This document shows positions 8,532 to 16,686 of a DNA stretch of 64,000 nucleotides, piece after piece; the stretch's first letter is position 1; every line of letters begins with the position of its first letter. The translations under genes were made by a program, and so were the position numbers. Origin of the DNA: Rathayibacter oskolensis (lineage in GTDB: Bacteria > Actinomycetota > Actinomycetes > Actinomycetales > Microbacteriaceae); contig NZ_FXBM01000002.1 of NCBI RefSeq assembly GCF_900177245.1, forward strand, positions 62,001 through 126,000, read 5' to 3'. The notes under the pieces were generated by a model, which was not told the origin of the DNA, did no database searches, and saw only the letters and a list, made by a program, of their open reading frames with translations.

Positions 8532-9245
8532 ATGACCGACCCCGTGTTCCGACTGACCGGCTCGGAGTCGATCGAGCGGCGCGGTCTGCGCGACCACGTC
8601 TACGACCGCGTGCTCGACGTGCTCCTCGGGCCCGACATCGAACCGGGCATGCGCCTGTCGATCGATGCGGTGTCGCGCGAGCTCGGCGTCTCGCCGACGC
8701 CCGTGCGGGAGGCGCTCGTGCAGCTCGAGCGCACCGGCCTGGTCACCCGCGTGGCCAACAAGGGCTACCGCGTCGCGCCTCCGCTCGCCGACGACCAGCT
8801 CGACGCGCTCTTCGACGCGCGCCTGGTGCTCGAGAGCGGAGCGGCCGCACTGGCCTCGGCCCACGAGGCGGCGCTGGTGCCGCGGCTGCAGGCGGCGCTC
8901 GCCGAGCACGAGGCGATGACCGCCGTGGTGCGCGCCGCGTCGACGACGGGGGAGCTGCCGGTCGCGCTGCTGCGCGAGTACTTCACGGTCGACTGGAACT
9001 TCCACCACCTGATCTTCGAGGGGACGCACAACCCGTTCCTCATCGACATGTCCGAGGCGATCTCGACCCGCGTGCACCGCATGCGGCAGACGGTGCAGAC
9101 CGGCGTGAGCGACGCCGACGAGGCGGTGCTCGAGCACCGGGCGATCGTGGACGCGTTCGCGTCGGGCCCGGAGGCGGCGGCCGCGGCGATGCGGGCGCAC
9201 ATCGAGCGGGTGCGCGAGCGCTCGCGGCGCGACTCCGTGCGCTGA
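8532..9245 (+). CDS. GntR-family transcriptional regulator, FCD (FadR-like) subfamily
   Basis: 237 aa. The N-terminal winged helix (about 18-80) includes DAVSRELGVSPTPVREALVQ and LERTGLVTRVANKGYRVAPP, the GntR recognition signature. The C-terminal all-helical FCD domain carries FDARLVLE...WNFHHLIF...LEHRAIVDAF, whose Asp/His residues usually bind metal or a carboxylate ligand. It is the only regulator inside the 6.1-13.7 kb island and is placed between the two converging arms, so it is the likely binder of the ATCCTATAGGAT sites. FCD regulators of sugar-acid pathways are mostly repressors released by a pathway intermediate. Confidence 0.9.
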   Translation: MTDPVFRLTGSESIERRGLRDHVYDRVLDVLLGPDIEPGMRLSIDAVSRELGVSPTPVREALVQLERTGLVTRVANKGYRVAPPLADDQLDALFDARLVLESGAAALASAHEAALVPRLQAALAEHEAMTAVVRAASTTGELPVALLREYFTVDWNFHHLIFEGTHNPFLIDMSEAISTRVHRMRQTVQTGVSDADEAVLEHRAIVDAFASGPEAAAAAMRAHIERVRERSRRDSVR

Positions 9246-9249
9246 GACC

Positions 9250-9288
9250 GAGAAGGGCCCGGCCGCGGGGAGCGACCGGGCCCTTCTC
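9250..9288. terminator. Bidirectional terminator where the two arms of the island meet
   Basis: Perfect 13-bp arms GAGAAGGGCCCGG / CCGGGCCCTTCTC with a 13-base loop, 5 bases after the regulator stop and 14 bases before the permease stop on the other strand. Confidence 0.85.
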
Positions 9289-9302
9289 GAGGGATCAGCG
9301 GG

Positions 9303-10679
9303 TCAGTGCTGCGCCTGCACGCTCGTGGTCTCGAGCAGCTCGTCCGCCTTGGCGCCGCGGAAGAACTTGGTGCTGAACATCATCGCCGAGGCGAGGAACG
9401 CGAAGACGCCGAGCGAGACGATGCCCCAGACCCCGCTGTCGGTCGGGATCGCCTCGTTGAAGCCGTTGCGCATCAGCGGCGCGACGAATCCGCCCAGGTT
9501 TCCGAGCGAGTTGATCAGGCCGATGCCGGCCGCTGCGGCCGCACCCGTGAGGAACGCGGTCGGGTAGGCCCAGGTGATCGGTCCGACCGAGAGGAAGCTC
9601 GCCACCGCCAGAGTGATGAACAGCAGGCCGATGATCGGCTGCTCCGTCGCTCCGGCCCAGGCCGAGCCGAAGATCGACAGGCCGGTGAAGATGTAGAACA
9701 TCGCACCCCAGGAGCGACGACGGCGGATGGTGTTCGCGTGCTGGCCCACGAAGTAGCAGGCGAACAGGCCGACGAGCCACGGGATGGCCGAGACGAGACC
9801 GACCTGGAATCCCACGTCCTGGCCGATCAGGTTCGCGACCTGCTGCGGGAGGTAGAAGGTCGTGCCGTAGACCGCGATCTGCAGGCAGAAGTAGATGATC
9901 GTGAAGTACCAGACCTTCCAGCTGGCCATCGCGCGCCAGATGCCCGTCGGGCCGTCGGCCTGGCGCACGGTGTCCTCGCGCTCCATCGCCGCCGTCAACG
10001 AGTCCTTCTCGCCCTGCGTCAGCCACTTCGCCTTCTGCGGATGGTTCGTCAGGAACTTCAGCGCCGCGAATCCGGCGATCACCGCCAGCAGACCCTCGGT
10101 GAAGAACATGACCTGCCACCCCTCCCACGGGGTGATCTGGTTGCCGATGCTGATCAGGCCACCGCTGAGGGGTGCGCCGAGCATCTGCGAGAACGGCTGC
10201 GCCAGGTAGAAGATCGCGAACATCTGCACGCGGACCTTGTTGGGGAACCACTCCGACAGGAACATGATGACGCCCGGGAACAGGCCCGCCTCGGTCACGC
10301 CGAGGAGGAAGCGCAGGATGATGAACATCGTGTCGCCGGTCGTGAACGCGAACGCGGCCGCCACGATGCCCCAGGTCACCGCGATGCGGGCGAGCCAGAA
10401 CCTCGCGCCGAAGCGCTTGAGCAGCAGGTTGCTCGGGATCTCGAAGATCGCGTAGCCGATGAAGAAGATGCCGGCGCCGAGGGCGAAGGCTCCGTCCGAG
10501 ATGCCGCGGTCGACCGACAGCGCCTCCTCGGCGAACCCGACGTTGGTGCGATCGAGGAACGCGACGAAGTAGAGGATGACGAGCATCGGCATGAGATGCC
10601 GGGACGCCTTGGAGATGGCGGACTTCAGGGCTGGATCACGAGTGGATCCGAGAGCCGCGGACGGCGAGGGGTTGGACAA
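9303..10679 (-). CDS. MFS permease, anion:cation symporter (ACS)-like
   Basis: 458 aa with about 12 membrane helices. The start resembles ACS-family permeases (tartrate, glucarate, phthalate type): LVILYFVAFLDRTNVGFA in helix 1, then EIPSNLLLKRFGARFWLAR and RFLLGVTEAGLFPGVIMFLS. ACS permeases usually import organic or sugar acids with protons, so the island substrate may be an aldonic acid rather than a neutral polyol. It is the last gene of the leftward operon, after the 36-aa membrane protein. The start is the ATG at 10679, with GGAG-type purines upstream. Confidence 0.88.
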   Translation of the reverse strand: MSNPSPSAALGSTRDPALKSAISKASRHLMPMLVILYFVAFLDRTNVGFAEEALSVDRGISDGAFALGAGIFFIGYAIFEIPSNLLLKRFGARFWLARIAVTWGIVAAAFAFTTGDTMFIILRFLLGVTEAGLFPGVIMFLSEWFPNKVRVQMFAIFYLAQPFSQMLGAPLSGGLISIGNQITPWEGWQVMFFTEGLLAVIAGFAALKFLTNHPQKAKWLTQGEKDSLTAAMEREDTVRQADGPTGIWRAMASWKVWYFTIIYFCLQIAVYGTTFYLPQQVANLIGQDVGFQVGLVSAIPWLVGLFACYFVGQHANTIRRRRSWGAMFYIFTGLSIFGSAWAGATEQPIIGLLFITLAVASFLSVGPITWAYPTAFLTGAAAAAGIGLINSLGNLGGFVAPLMRNGFNEAIPTDSGVWGIVSLGVFAFLASAMMFSTKFFRGAKADELLETTSVQAQH

Positions 10680-10724
10680 GGCACTCTCCTTTGAGGGTTG
10701 ACCGGGGGACGCAGGGAAGGGAGG

Positions 10725-10835
10725 TCAGGGGCCCAGTGCGGGCAGGATCTGGGCGGCGCCGACTCCGACGAGGAGGACGCCGACGGCGAGGAAGAGGATG
10801 CGGCCGATCGACCACGTTCCGACGAGCTTGTTCAT
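10725..10835 (-). CDS. 36-aa single-pass membrane microprotein upstream of the MFS permease
   Basis: A short gene reading MNKLVGTWSIGR, then one hydrophobic helix (ILFLAVGVLLVGVGAAQ) and the tail ILPALGP. ATG at 10835 is preceded by CGGAACCCTC as ribosome site; the stop is at 10725. It lies 25 bases after the SDR stop and 45 bases before the permease start, within an operon that otherwise has short gaps. Tiny helices called MFS transporter small subunit occur next to some bacterial MFS genes, and this looks like one (from memory). An accessory role in assembly or regulation of the permease is inference. Confidence 0.7.
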   Translation of the reverse strand: MNKLVGTWSIGRILFLAVGVLLVGVGAAQILPALGP

Positions 10836-10860
10836 GAGGGTTCCGATCCGGGGCTGGGTG

Positions 10861-11622
10861 TCAGTGCATGTAGAGGCCGCCGTCGACGTTCAGGGTCTGG
10901 CCCGTCACGAATCCGGCGTCCTCGCTGATGAGGTAGGCGATGGCCGCGGCGATGTCGCGCGGGGTCCCGATGCGGGGGAGGACGCCGTCGGCGGCCATGG
11001 CCGTCTTCCGCTCCTCGCTGAGGGTGCCGCCCATGATGTCGGTGTCGATCGGGCCGGGGGAGACGGCGTTGACCGTGATCCCCTGGTGTCCGAGCTCACG
11101 GGCGACGCTGCGGGTGAAGCCGATGACTCCGGCCTTCGCCGCCGAGTAGGCGGTCTTGCTGAAGGTGCCGCCGCCGCGCTGGGCCGAGACGGAGGAGAGG
11201 CTGACGACCCGCCCGACTCCGCGGGTCACCATCGACTCGACCGCGCGGCGGGTGCTGAAGTGCACGCCGTTGAGGTTGACGTCGATGACGCGCTGCCACT
11301 CCTCGGGAGTGACCTCGAGGTACGAGACCGGCGAGGCGATCCCGGCGAGGTTGACCAGGGCGACGACGGGAGGCAGCGCCGCCTCGAGCGCGTCGAAGGC
11401 GGCGCGGACCTGGGCGTCGTCGGCGACGTTCGCCCCGGCTCCGGCGGCCTGCACGCCGTGCTGCTCGGCGATCTCGGCCGCCACCTCCTGCGCGGCCTCG
11501 GCCTGCAGATCGATGACGCCGACGTTCCAGCCCTGCTCGGCGAGGTGGTGGGCGGTGTAGCGGCCGATGCCGCGGGGCGAGGCGGCGCCGGTGAGGACGA
11601 CGGTGCGCGATTCGGGGAACAT
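10861..11622 (-). CDS. Short-chain dehydrogenase/reductase (polyol or sugar dehydrogenase-like)
   Basis: 253 aa classical SDR: TGAASPRGIG cofactor loop near the N-terminus, NLAGIASP (NAG-like) strand, catalytic Ser/Tyr/Lys in SLSSVSAQRGGG...YSAAKAG, and SPGPIDTDIM after them. The acidic residue closing strand 2 (VIDLQ) favours NAD over NADP. The third gene of the leftward operon, it probably oxidises a hydroxyl of the imported sugar or acid. Relatives in tetritol pathways are threitol or erythritol dehydrogenases; the exact substrate cannot be read here. Confidence 0.88.
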   Translation of the reverse strand: MFPESRTVVLTGAASPRGIGRYTAHHLAEQGWNVGVIDLQAEAAQEVAAEIAEQHGVQAAGAGANVADDAQVRAAFDALEAALPPVVALVNLAGIASPVSYLEVTPEEWQRVIDVNLNGVHFSTRRAVESMVTRGVGRVVSLSSVSAQRGGGTFSKTAYSAAKAGVIGFTRSVARELGHQGITVNAVSPGPIDTDIMGGTLSEERKTAMAADGVLPRIGTPRDIAAAIAYLISEDAGFVTGQTLNVDGGLYMH

Positions 11623-11664
11623 GGGTGCCTTTCTGACGACGGTGTCGGAGGGGGTGCGCTGAGC

Positions 11665-12618
11665 TCAGGCGATCGGGGCGGGGCCCAGCTCGTCCATGAG
11701 CTTCTTGATCGCGACGTAGGCGCGGTTGCGGTAGGCGATGAGCTCGGAGGTCCGATCGGCGGGCACGTCGAGGTAGCCGGCGCCCGACTTGGTGCCGAAC
11801 TTGCCGGCGTCGACCAGCGCGGCCAGCGACTCCGGAGTCGCGAAGCGCTCGGGCCAGCGGGTCTGCAGCGAGGCGTAGCAGAAGGCGTAGACGTCGAGCC
11901 CGGCCATGTCGGCGATCGCGAACGGACCGAAGACCGGGAGGCGGAAGCCGAAGGTGGTGCGGACGATCGTGTCGATGTCCTCGGGGGTCGCGATGCCCTC
12001 CTCGACGATCTGCGTCGCCTCGTGGAACAGCGCGTACTGCAGGCGGTTGAGCACGAAGCCGGTCGAGTCCTTGACCCGCGCGGTCTCCTTGCCGGTAGCC
12101 GCGACGATCTCCTCGGCCAGCGCGATCGCGCTCTCGGAGGTGCCGGCGTGCGGGATGAGCTCGACCCCGGGGATGAACGGCGCCGGGTTCGAGAAGTGCA
12201 CGCCCAGGAAGCGCTCGGGGCCGGTGACCGCCTCGGCGAGCGAGCCGATCAGGATGGTGGAGGTGTTCGATCCGATGACCGCGTCGGCGCGGGCCGCCGC
12301 GCTGATGCGGCGGAGGGTCTCGTGCTTGATCTCGATCTTCTCGGGCACCGCCTCCTCGATGAAGTCGGCGTCAGCGACGGCCTCCTCGATCGAGACGGCG
12401 GGCGAGAGGTTCGCGCGGATGCGCTCGACGGCGTCCTCGGGGAACAGGCCGTCGGCGACGAACTGGGCGGTCTCGGTGAGGAGGCGCTCGTAGTTGCTGC
12501 GGGCGATCTCCTCGGAGATGTCGGCGATGACGACGGTGGCGCCAGAGAGCGCGAGCACCTGGGCCATGCCTCCGCCCATGTATCCGGAGCCGACGACGGC
12601 GATTCTGCGTTCGGTCAT
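11665..12618 (-). CDS. 3-hydroxyacyl-CoA dehydrogenase-like NAD-dependent hydroxyacid dehydrogenase
   Basis: 317 aa with the two domains of the family: N-terminal Rossmann fold (VVGSGYMGGGMAQVLALSG, then DADFIEEAVPE and GSNTSTI) and helical C-terminal domain (FVLNRLQYALFHEA...GFRLPVFGPFAIADMAGLD). The catalytic His stands in GVHFSNPAPF. Besides fatty-acid enzymes the family contains L-gulonate and carnitine dehydrogenases, and the sugar context favours such a small hydroxyacid substrate. It lies 12 bases after the TIM-barrel gene stop and has GGAAG as ribosome site. Confidence 0.87.
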   Translation of the reverse strand: MTERRIAVVGSGYMGGGMAQVLALSGATVVIADISEEIARSNYERLLTETAQFVADGLFPEDAVERIRANLSPAVSIEEAVADADFIEEAVPEKIEIKHETLRRISAAARADAVIGSNTSTILIGSLAEAVTGPERFLGVHFSNPAPFIPGVELIPHAGTSESAIALAEEIVAATGKETARVKDSTGFVLNRLQYALFHEATQIVEEGIATPEDIDTIVRTTFGFRLPVFGPFAIADMAGLDVYAFCYASLQTRWPERFATPESLAALVDAGKFGTKSGAGYLDVPADRTSELIAYRNRAYVAIKKLMDELGPAPIA

Positions 12619-12630
12619 GACAGAGCTTCC

Positions 12631-13629
12631 TTACTTCGAGGTCCGCGCTGCGCGGGGCAGCAGCGAGCGGATGTAGGTCTGGTTGGTGCCGCACATGCCG
12701 AGGCTGTCGCCTCCGTAGTGCTCGGCGAGGATGATGCCGCGGAAGCCGCCCTCTACCGCGTCGCGCATCACCTGGCGGTAGTTGATGAGACCGGCCTCCA
12801 TGGTCGAGGGGACCGAGGTCGCCCACGAGCCGTCGGCCGACTCGTCGCGCGTGTAGTTCTTCACGTGCATGTAGTTGGCGTAGGGGAGCGTCTTGGCGAA
12901 CAGCTCGCGCCAGTTCTCGACGGGGCGGTGCAGCCGGATGAGGTTCGCGACGTCGGGGTTGAGGCCGACGTTGTCCAGCCCCACCTCCTCGACGAAGCGG
13001 ACCGCGCTGTCGGCGGTGCCGAGGTAGGTGTCCTCGTAGAGCTCGAGGGCGAGCGGCAGCCCGACGTCGGCGGCGTGCTTGCCGAGCTCGCGGATGCGGC
13101 TGACGGCGGCGTTCCACACGTCGGGGTCGTCGGGGTCCTTCGGGCCCTCGGCGGTCCAGAACCACAGCGCGCGCTTCTGCGCCTCGCTGAACGGCTGGTG
13201 CAGGCCGGTCGAGAAGACCTGCATGCCCCACTCCGCGGCGGCGTCGATCGTGCGGTGCGCGTAGGCGAGGTTCTTCTCCTCGTGGCCCGGCATGATCACG
13301 CTCTGGCGCTGCAGGTGCACCGAGGGGATGCCGATCCCGTGCGAGCGGGCGATGCTCAGGAACTCGTCGCGTCGCGAGGGCTCCAGGTCGGCGGGCCGCA
13401 CGTGGCTGTCGGCCAGCTCGGCGAGGGTGAAGCCGACCTGCTCGACCTGGGCGAACATGTCGTCCCAGACCTCGGGGGCCGCGTCGTGCAGGGCGACGCC
13501 CTCCCGCGAGACGGGAGGGATGCCGTGCAGGCAGGTGGCGATCGGCCAGGTCTCGGCCGTCCAGGTGTCGGGGTTCCAGTCGACGGTGTCCCAGGTCTGG
13601 GCTCCGCCACCGATCGTGCGTTCGGTCAT
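12631..13629 (-). CDS. Sugar-phosphate isomerase/epimerase-like TIM-barrel protein
   Basis: 332 aa from the ATG at 13629 (ribosome site AAGGGAGC). It belongs to the xylose-isomerase-like TIM-barrel superfamily, with candidate metal ligands in order: Glu in LALELYEDTYLGT, Asp in GLNPDVANLIRLH, His in YMHVKNYTRD and Glu in IILAEHYGGDS. Members isomerise, epimerise or decarboxylate sugar derivatives. One known use is decarboxylation of 3-oxo-isoapionate to erythrulose (OiaC), which would link neatly to the kinase and isomerase at 6.2-8.4 kb, but I cannot prove that here. It is first in the leftward operon, behind the second TCCTATAGGA operator. Confidence 0.85.
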   Translation of the reverse strand: MTERTIGGGAQTWDTVDWNPDTWTAETWPIATCLHGIPPVSREGVALHDAAPEVWDDMFAQVEQVGFTLAELADSHVRPADLEPSRRDEFLSIARSHGIGIPSVHLQRQSVIMPGHEEKNLAYAHRTIDAAAEWGMQVFSTGLHQPFSEAQKRALWFWTAEGPKDPDDPDVWNAAVSRIRELGKHAADVGLPLALELYEDTYLGTADSAVRFVEEVGLDNVGLNPDVANLIRLHRPVENWRELFAKTLPYANYMHVKNYTRDESADGSWATSVPSTMEAGLINYRQVMRDAVEGGFRGIILAEHYGGDSLGMCGTNQTYIRSLLPRAARTSK

Positions 13630-13673
13630 CGTGCTCCCTTGCACTCGGGCGTCCCACTCTGGACGCACAAAAG

Positions 13674-13685
13674 ATCCTATAGGAA
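13674..13685. promoter_or_regulatory. Palindromic operator ATCCTATAGGAA (right arm of the sugar island)
   Basis: Matches the left operator at 11 of 12 bases and keeps the perfect 10-bp core TCCTATAGGA. It lies about 45 bases upstream of the TIM-barrel ATG, where it would overlap or adjoin the leftward promoter. Confidence 0.7.
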
Positions 13686-13747
13686 ATATAGTCCGGATCT
13701 CGCGAAGCGCAAGGGGATGGGCGAAGGCGCGGCGGTGGCGCCCGGAC

Positions 13748-13789
13748 GCGCCGATGGCGAGGGCCCCGGGGGATCCTCGCCATCGGCGC
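13748..13789 (-). terminator. Terminator of the DUF4097-PadR operon
   Basis: Perfect 15-bp arms GCGCCGATGGCGAGG / CCTCGCCATCGGCGC with a 12-base loop, 13 bases past the PadR stop codon. Confidence 0.8.
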
Positions 13790-13802
13790 TGGTGGAGCGG
13801 TG

Positions 13803-14465
13803 TCAGTCGAGCGTCGAGCGGACCGCCGCACGAGCCTGCTCGAGCGCGTCGCGCAGCGAGTCGACGCTGGCCTGCGACACGGCACCCTGCGATGCCGCTG
13901 TGCGCAGCTCCGCACGCAGCTCGTCGCGGAACTCGGTGAGGAGCACCTCCGCGTCGCGCAGCGCGAGTCGCGAGGCCGTGCGCGCATCGGCCGCGGCCGG
14001 AGCGCGCGGCGCCTCGGGGGCCGCCTGCACGGGCGGCTCCTCGCTCGAGTGCTCGGGCGTGCGGGAGTCGAACGTGCCGCGGGCGTCGCGGGCGGCGCTC
14101 GCCAGATCGGCGCGCAGGCTCTTCATCGCCTCGGCGACGCCGAGCCTGACCTCGTCGGCCAGCCGGCGCACGGAGTCGGTGAGCTCGTCCTCGATGTCGC
14201 CCAGGTCGGTCGCGCGGTTTGCGAGCTCGGCGCGGCCGGCGTCGGTGATGGAGTAGACGGTCTTGCGGCCGTCGGCCTCCTTGGTGACGAGTCCCTCCTC
14301 CTCGAGCTTGGCGAGGCGCGGGTAGACCGTGCCGGCGCTCGGGGCGTAGGTGCCGCCGAAGCGGTCGCTGAGCGCCTGGATGAGCTCGTAGCCGTGCTTC
14401 GGGGCCTCGGCGAGGAGGCTGAGCAGGTAGAGACGCAGGCGTCCGTGCGCGAAGACGGGGCTCAC
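13803..14465 (-). CDS. PadR-family transcriptional repressor
   Basis: 220 aa. Residues about 1-100 are the PadR winged helix (LYLLSLLAEAPKHGYELIQA, then SAGTVYPRLAKLEEEGLV and the wing region KTVYSITDAGRAELA). The remaining half is helical and acidic-basic, with an alanine/proline linker, longer than minimal PadR proteins. The GTG at 14465 overlaps the stop of the DUF4097 gene (GTGA), so the two are co-translated. PadR proteins usually repress their own operon until a ligand or membrane stress releases them; the two CGATATA palindromes at 15401-15441 are probably its operators. Confidence 0.88.
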   Translation of the reverse strand: MSPVFAHGRLRLYLLSLLAEAPKHGYELIQALSDRFGGTYAPSAGTVYPRLAKLEEEGLVTKEADGRKTVYSITDAGRAELANRATDLGDIEDELTDSVRRLADEVRLGVAEAMKSLRADLASAARDARGTFDSRTPEHSSEEPPVQAAPEAPRAPAAADARTASRLALRDAEVLLTEFRDELRAELRTAASQGAVSQASVDSLRDALEQARAAVRSTLD

Positions 14466-15364
14466 AGTGCGCCCCCGTCCATCGGGCGCTGATCGCCCGA
14501 GGGCGAGCCCGCGTCGGGCGATCCCCAGCCGGCGTGCTCGTCGACGCGAGCCGGCGCGGCCGCGCGGCGGACGACGGTGACGTCTCCCGAGACCGAGTTG
14601 GCTGCGACGTCGACCCACTTCGAGTCGAGCGAGCCGGTGGTCGAGGTGTAGCCGCGGCCGAAGGTGCCGCGCACGACGGCGCCGTCGAGCTGCAGGGTGC
14701 CCGAGACGGTGTTGATGCGGTAGCGGGCGCCGAGGCCCTCGTCGATCCTGACGGTCAGGTCGCCGCCGACGGTGTTCGCCTGGATCTGGTCGGGGGTGCC
14801 CTCGGCGTCGACGAAGACGCTGCCCGAGACTCCGTCGACCGAGAAGCGCGTGAGGGCGCCGGCCGCGGTGACGTCGCCCGAGACGGTGTGCGCCGAGACG
14901 CGACCGGTGTGGTTGCGCACCGAGAGCTCGCCGTGGACGGTGTTCACCACGATGTCGCCGTGCAGCCCGTCGATGACGACGTCGCCGCCGACGGTCGAGA
15001 CGCGGGCGTCGCTGTGCAGGCCCGACACGAGGCCGTCGGCCGAGACGGTGTCGAACGCCAGGGCCACGCCGCGGGGGACGAGCACGCTGACGTCGGCGCG
15101 GTCGCCGCGACGGCCGAGGCCCTTCACCACGTCGACGACGGTGTCCCAGCGCAGCTGGATGTGGTCGATCTCGAGACGGTCGCCGTCCATCGAGATCTTC
15201 AGGGGGCGTCCGCTGACGCTGTGGACCTCGATGCGGGCGGTCGGCTCGTCGTGGCCGATGACGTCGATCTGCCCGCCGACCAGGGCGATCTTGACCGAGC
15301 GGACGACGTCGAGATCGACGACCTTCGATTCGCCCGCTTGCACGAGCCATTTCTCGAGAGACAT
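14462..15364 (-). CDS. DUF4097-family beta-helix protein (LiaF/adhesin-like fold)
   Basis: 300 aa with no signal peptide or membrane helix. The body is a long run of short beta repeats with the recurring theme V(S/N)TVxGDVxVxGxxG, for example SADGLVSGLHSDARVSTVGG and NTVHGELSVRN, as in DUF4097/DUF2807 right-handed beta-helix proteins. Biochemical function is unknown; in Firmicutes relatives take part in sensing envelope stress with a downstream regulator. Here the partner is the overlapping PadR gene. Start ATG at 15364 with a GGAGAGGAGGAG ribosome site. Confidence 0.82.
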   Translation of the reverse strand: MSLEKWLVQAGESKVVDLDVVRSVKIALVGGQIDVIGHDEPTARIEVHSVSGRPLKISMDGDRLEIDHIQLRWDTVVDVVKGLGRRGDRADVSVLVPRGVALAFDTVSADGLVSGLHSDARVSTVGGDVVIDGLHGDIVVNTVHGELSVRNHTGRVSAHTVSGDVTAAGALTRFSVDGVSGSVFVDAEGTPDQIQANTVGGDLTVRIDEGLGARYRINTVSGTLQLDGAVVRGTFGRGYTSTTGSLDSKWVDVAANSVSGDVTVVRRAAAPARVDEHAGWGSPDAGSPSGDQRPMDGGAL

Positions 15365-15400
15365 GTGCTCCTCCTCTCCGCCCGTAGGGGCGGTCTGACA

Positions 15401-15441
15401 CGCGATATAGCGCGAGTTGATGGAAGTCACGATATATCGCG
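15401..15441. promoter_or_regulatory. Twin PadR operator candidates before the DUF4097-PadR operon
   Basis: CGCGATATAGCGCG (15401-15414) and ACGATATATCGCG (15429-15441) share an AT-centred CGATATA core flanked by CG, spaced 28 bases apart, 37-77 bases upstream of the DUF4097 ATG. PadR-family sites commonly have such AT-centred palindromes. Autoregulation is inference. Confidence 0.65.
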
Positions 15442-15571
15442 TTCGACCGGTCGGCAAGGGCGCCCAGCATCTCGGGAGGAGGCGCTCGACCCTGACGCTG
15501 CGTCGACGCCTACGGTCGGAGCCGTCGCCGGCACCCGCGGAGGACCCCGGTCGCTCTGGTAGACCGGGGGC

Positions 15572-16561
15572 ATGGATCCGATCGAGGCGCTGAACGAGAT
15601 CGCCGCTCTGCTCGAGCGCGAACGGGCGTCGAAGTACCGGGCGAAGGCGTTCCGGCGCGCGATCGCGGTGCTCGAGGCGATGCCCGCGGCCGAGCGGAGC
15701 GACCTGGCGGCCGTGCGCCGCGCGGCGGGCATCGGCGACACCACCTTCACCGTGATCAGCCAGGCGCAGGACGGCCGCGTCCCCGACTACCTCGCCGACC
15801 TGCGCGGGACCGCGTCGCTGCCGCAGAGCGCGCTGCGCAGCCGCCTCCGGGGCGATCTGCACAGCCACAGCGAGTGGTCGGACGGGGCGACCCCCGTCGC
15901 CGCGATGGTGGAGGCGGCGCTGGCGCTCGGGCACCAGTACCTCGCCCTCACCGACCACTCCCCGCGCCTGCGGGTCGCGCGGGGGCTGAGCGCGGAGCGG
16001 CTCGAGGAGCAGCTCGAGCACCTCGCGACCCTCGAGACGGGCTCGCTGCGCCTGCTCAGCGGGATCGAGGTCGACGTGCTCGACGACGGCGCCCTCGACC
16101 AGACCGACGACCTGCTCGACCGCCTCGACGTCGTGGTCGCGAGCGCCCACTCCACCCTGCGGATGCCGAGCCGGGAGATGACGGCGCGGCTCGTCGCGGC
16201 CGCGTCCGACCCGCGGACGGACGTGCTCGGTCACGTCACCGGGCGGCTCGTGAGCGGGGAGCGGGGCACCCGGCCCCCCTCGACGTTCGACGCGGGCGCG
16301 GTGTTCAGGGCGTGCGCCGATCACGGCACCGCGGTCGAGATCAACTCCCGCCCCGAACGGGAGGACCCGCCGGACGAGCTGATCGCCCTCGCCCTCGAGG
16401 CGGGCTGCCTGTTCGCGATCGACAGCGACGCCCACGCTCCCGGCCAGCTCGGGCTCCTCGACTACGGGGCCGAGCGTGCGGAGCGGCTCGGGGTGCCCGA
16501 GGAGCGCATCGTGACGACGTGGCCGCTGGACCGACTGCTGGCCTGGACGCGCAGCGAATGA
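15572..16561 (+). CDS. PHP-domain phosphoesterase with N-terminal helix-hairpin-helix region
   Basis: 329 aa. Residues 1-85 resemble the HHH part of bacterial PolX (KYRAKAFRRAIAVLEAMP). The PHP domain follows: GDLHSHSEWSDG (His97, His99), LALTDHS, GIEVDVL, SAHSTL, EINSRPERED and FAIDSDAH, the metal-ligand set of PHP phosphoesterases. There is no polymerase palm between the two parts, so this is the PolX-like arrangement minus nucleotidyl transfer. A likely job is phosphate-ester hydrolysis on a nucleic acid or small metabolite. The ATG lies 6 bases after TAGACC and may be leaderless. Confidence 0.85.
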   Translation: MDPIEALNEIAALLERERASKYRAKAFRRAIAVLEAMPAAERSDLAAVRRAAGIGDTTFTVISQAQDGRVPDYLADLRGTASLPQSALRSRLRGDLHSHSEWSDGATPVAAMVEAALALGHQYLALTDHSPRLRVARGLSAERLEEQLEHLATLETGSLRLLSGIEVDVLDDGALDQTDDLLDRLDVVVASAHSTLRMPSREMTARLVAAASDPRTDVLGHVTGRLVSGERGTRPPSTFDAGAVFRACADHGTAVEINSRPEREDPPDELIALALEAGCLFAIDSDAHAPGQLGLLDYGAERAERLGVPEERIVTTWPLDRLLAWTRSE

Positions 16562-16686
16562 TCGGCGCGAGGTGCTTGACAAGCGGGTGTACCGCGGGGA
16601 ACGTGCGCGCGCAAGTGGTGAAATCACAGGCACCGCCTTGGCAAGCTCGGAGCCGCTCCCTCCCTTCCGACAGATCCAGGTGAACC

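Noticed and set aside
16576-16604. TTGACA as a -35 promoter for the HEAT-GT4 gene
   Set aside because: The hexamer at 16576 is perfect, but the sequence 17 bases downstream (GAACGT) is not a recognisable -10.
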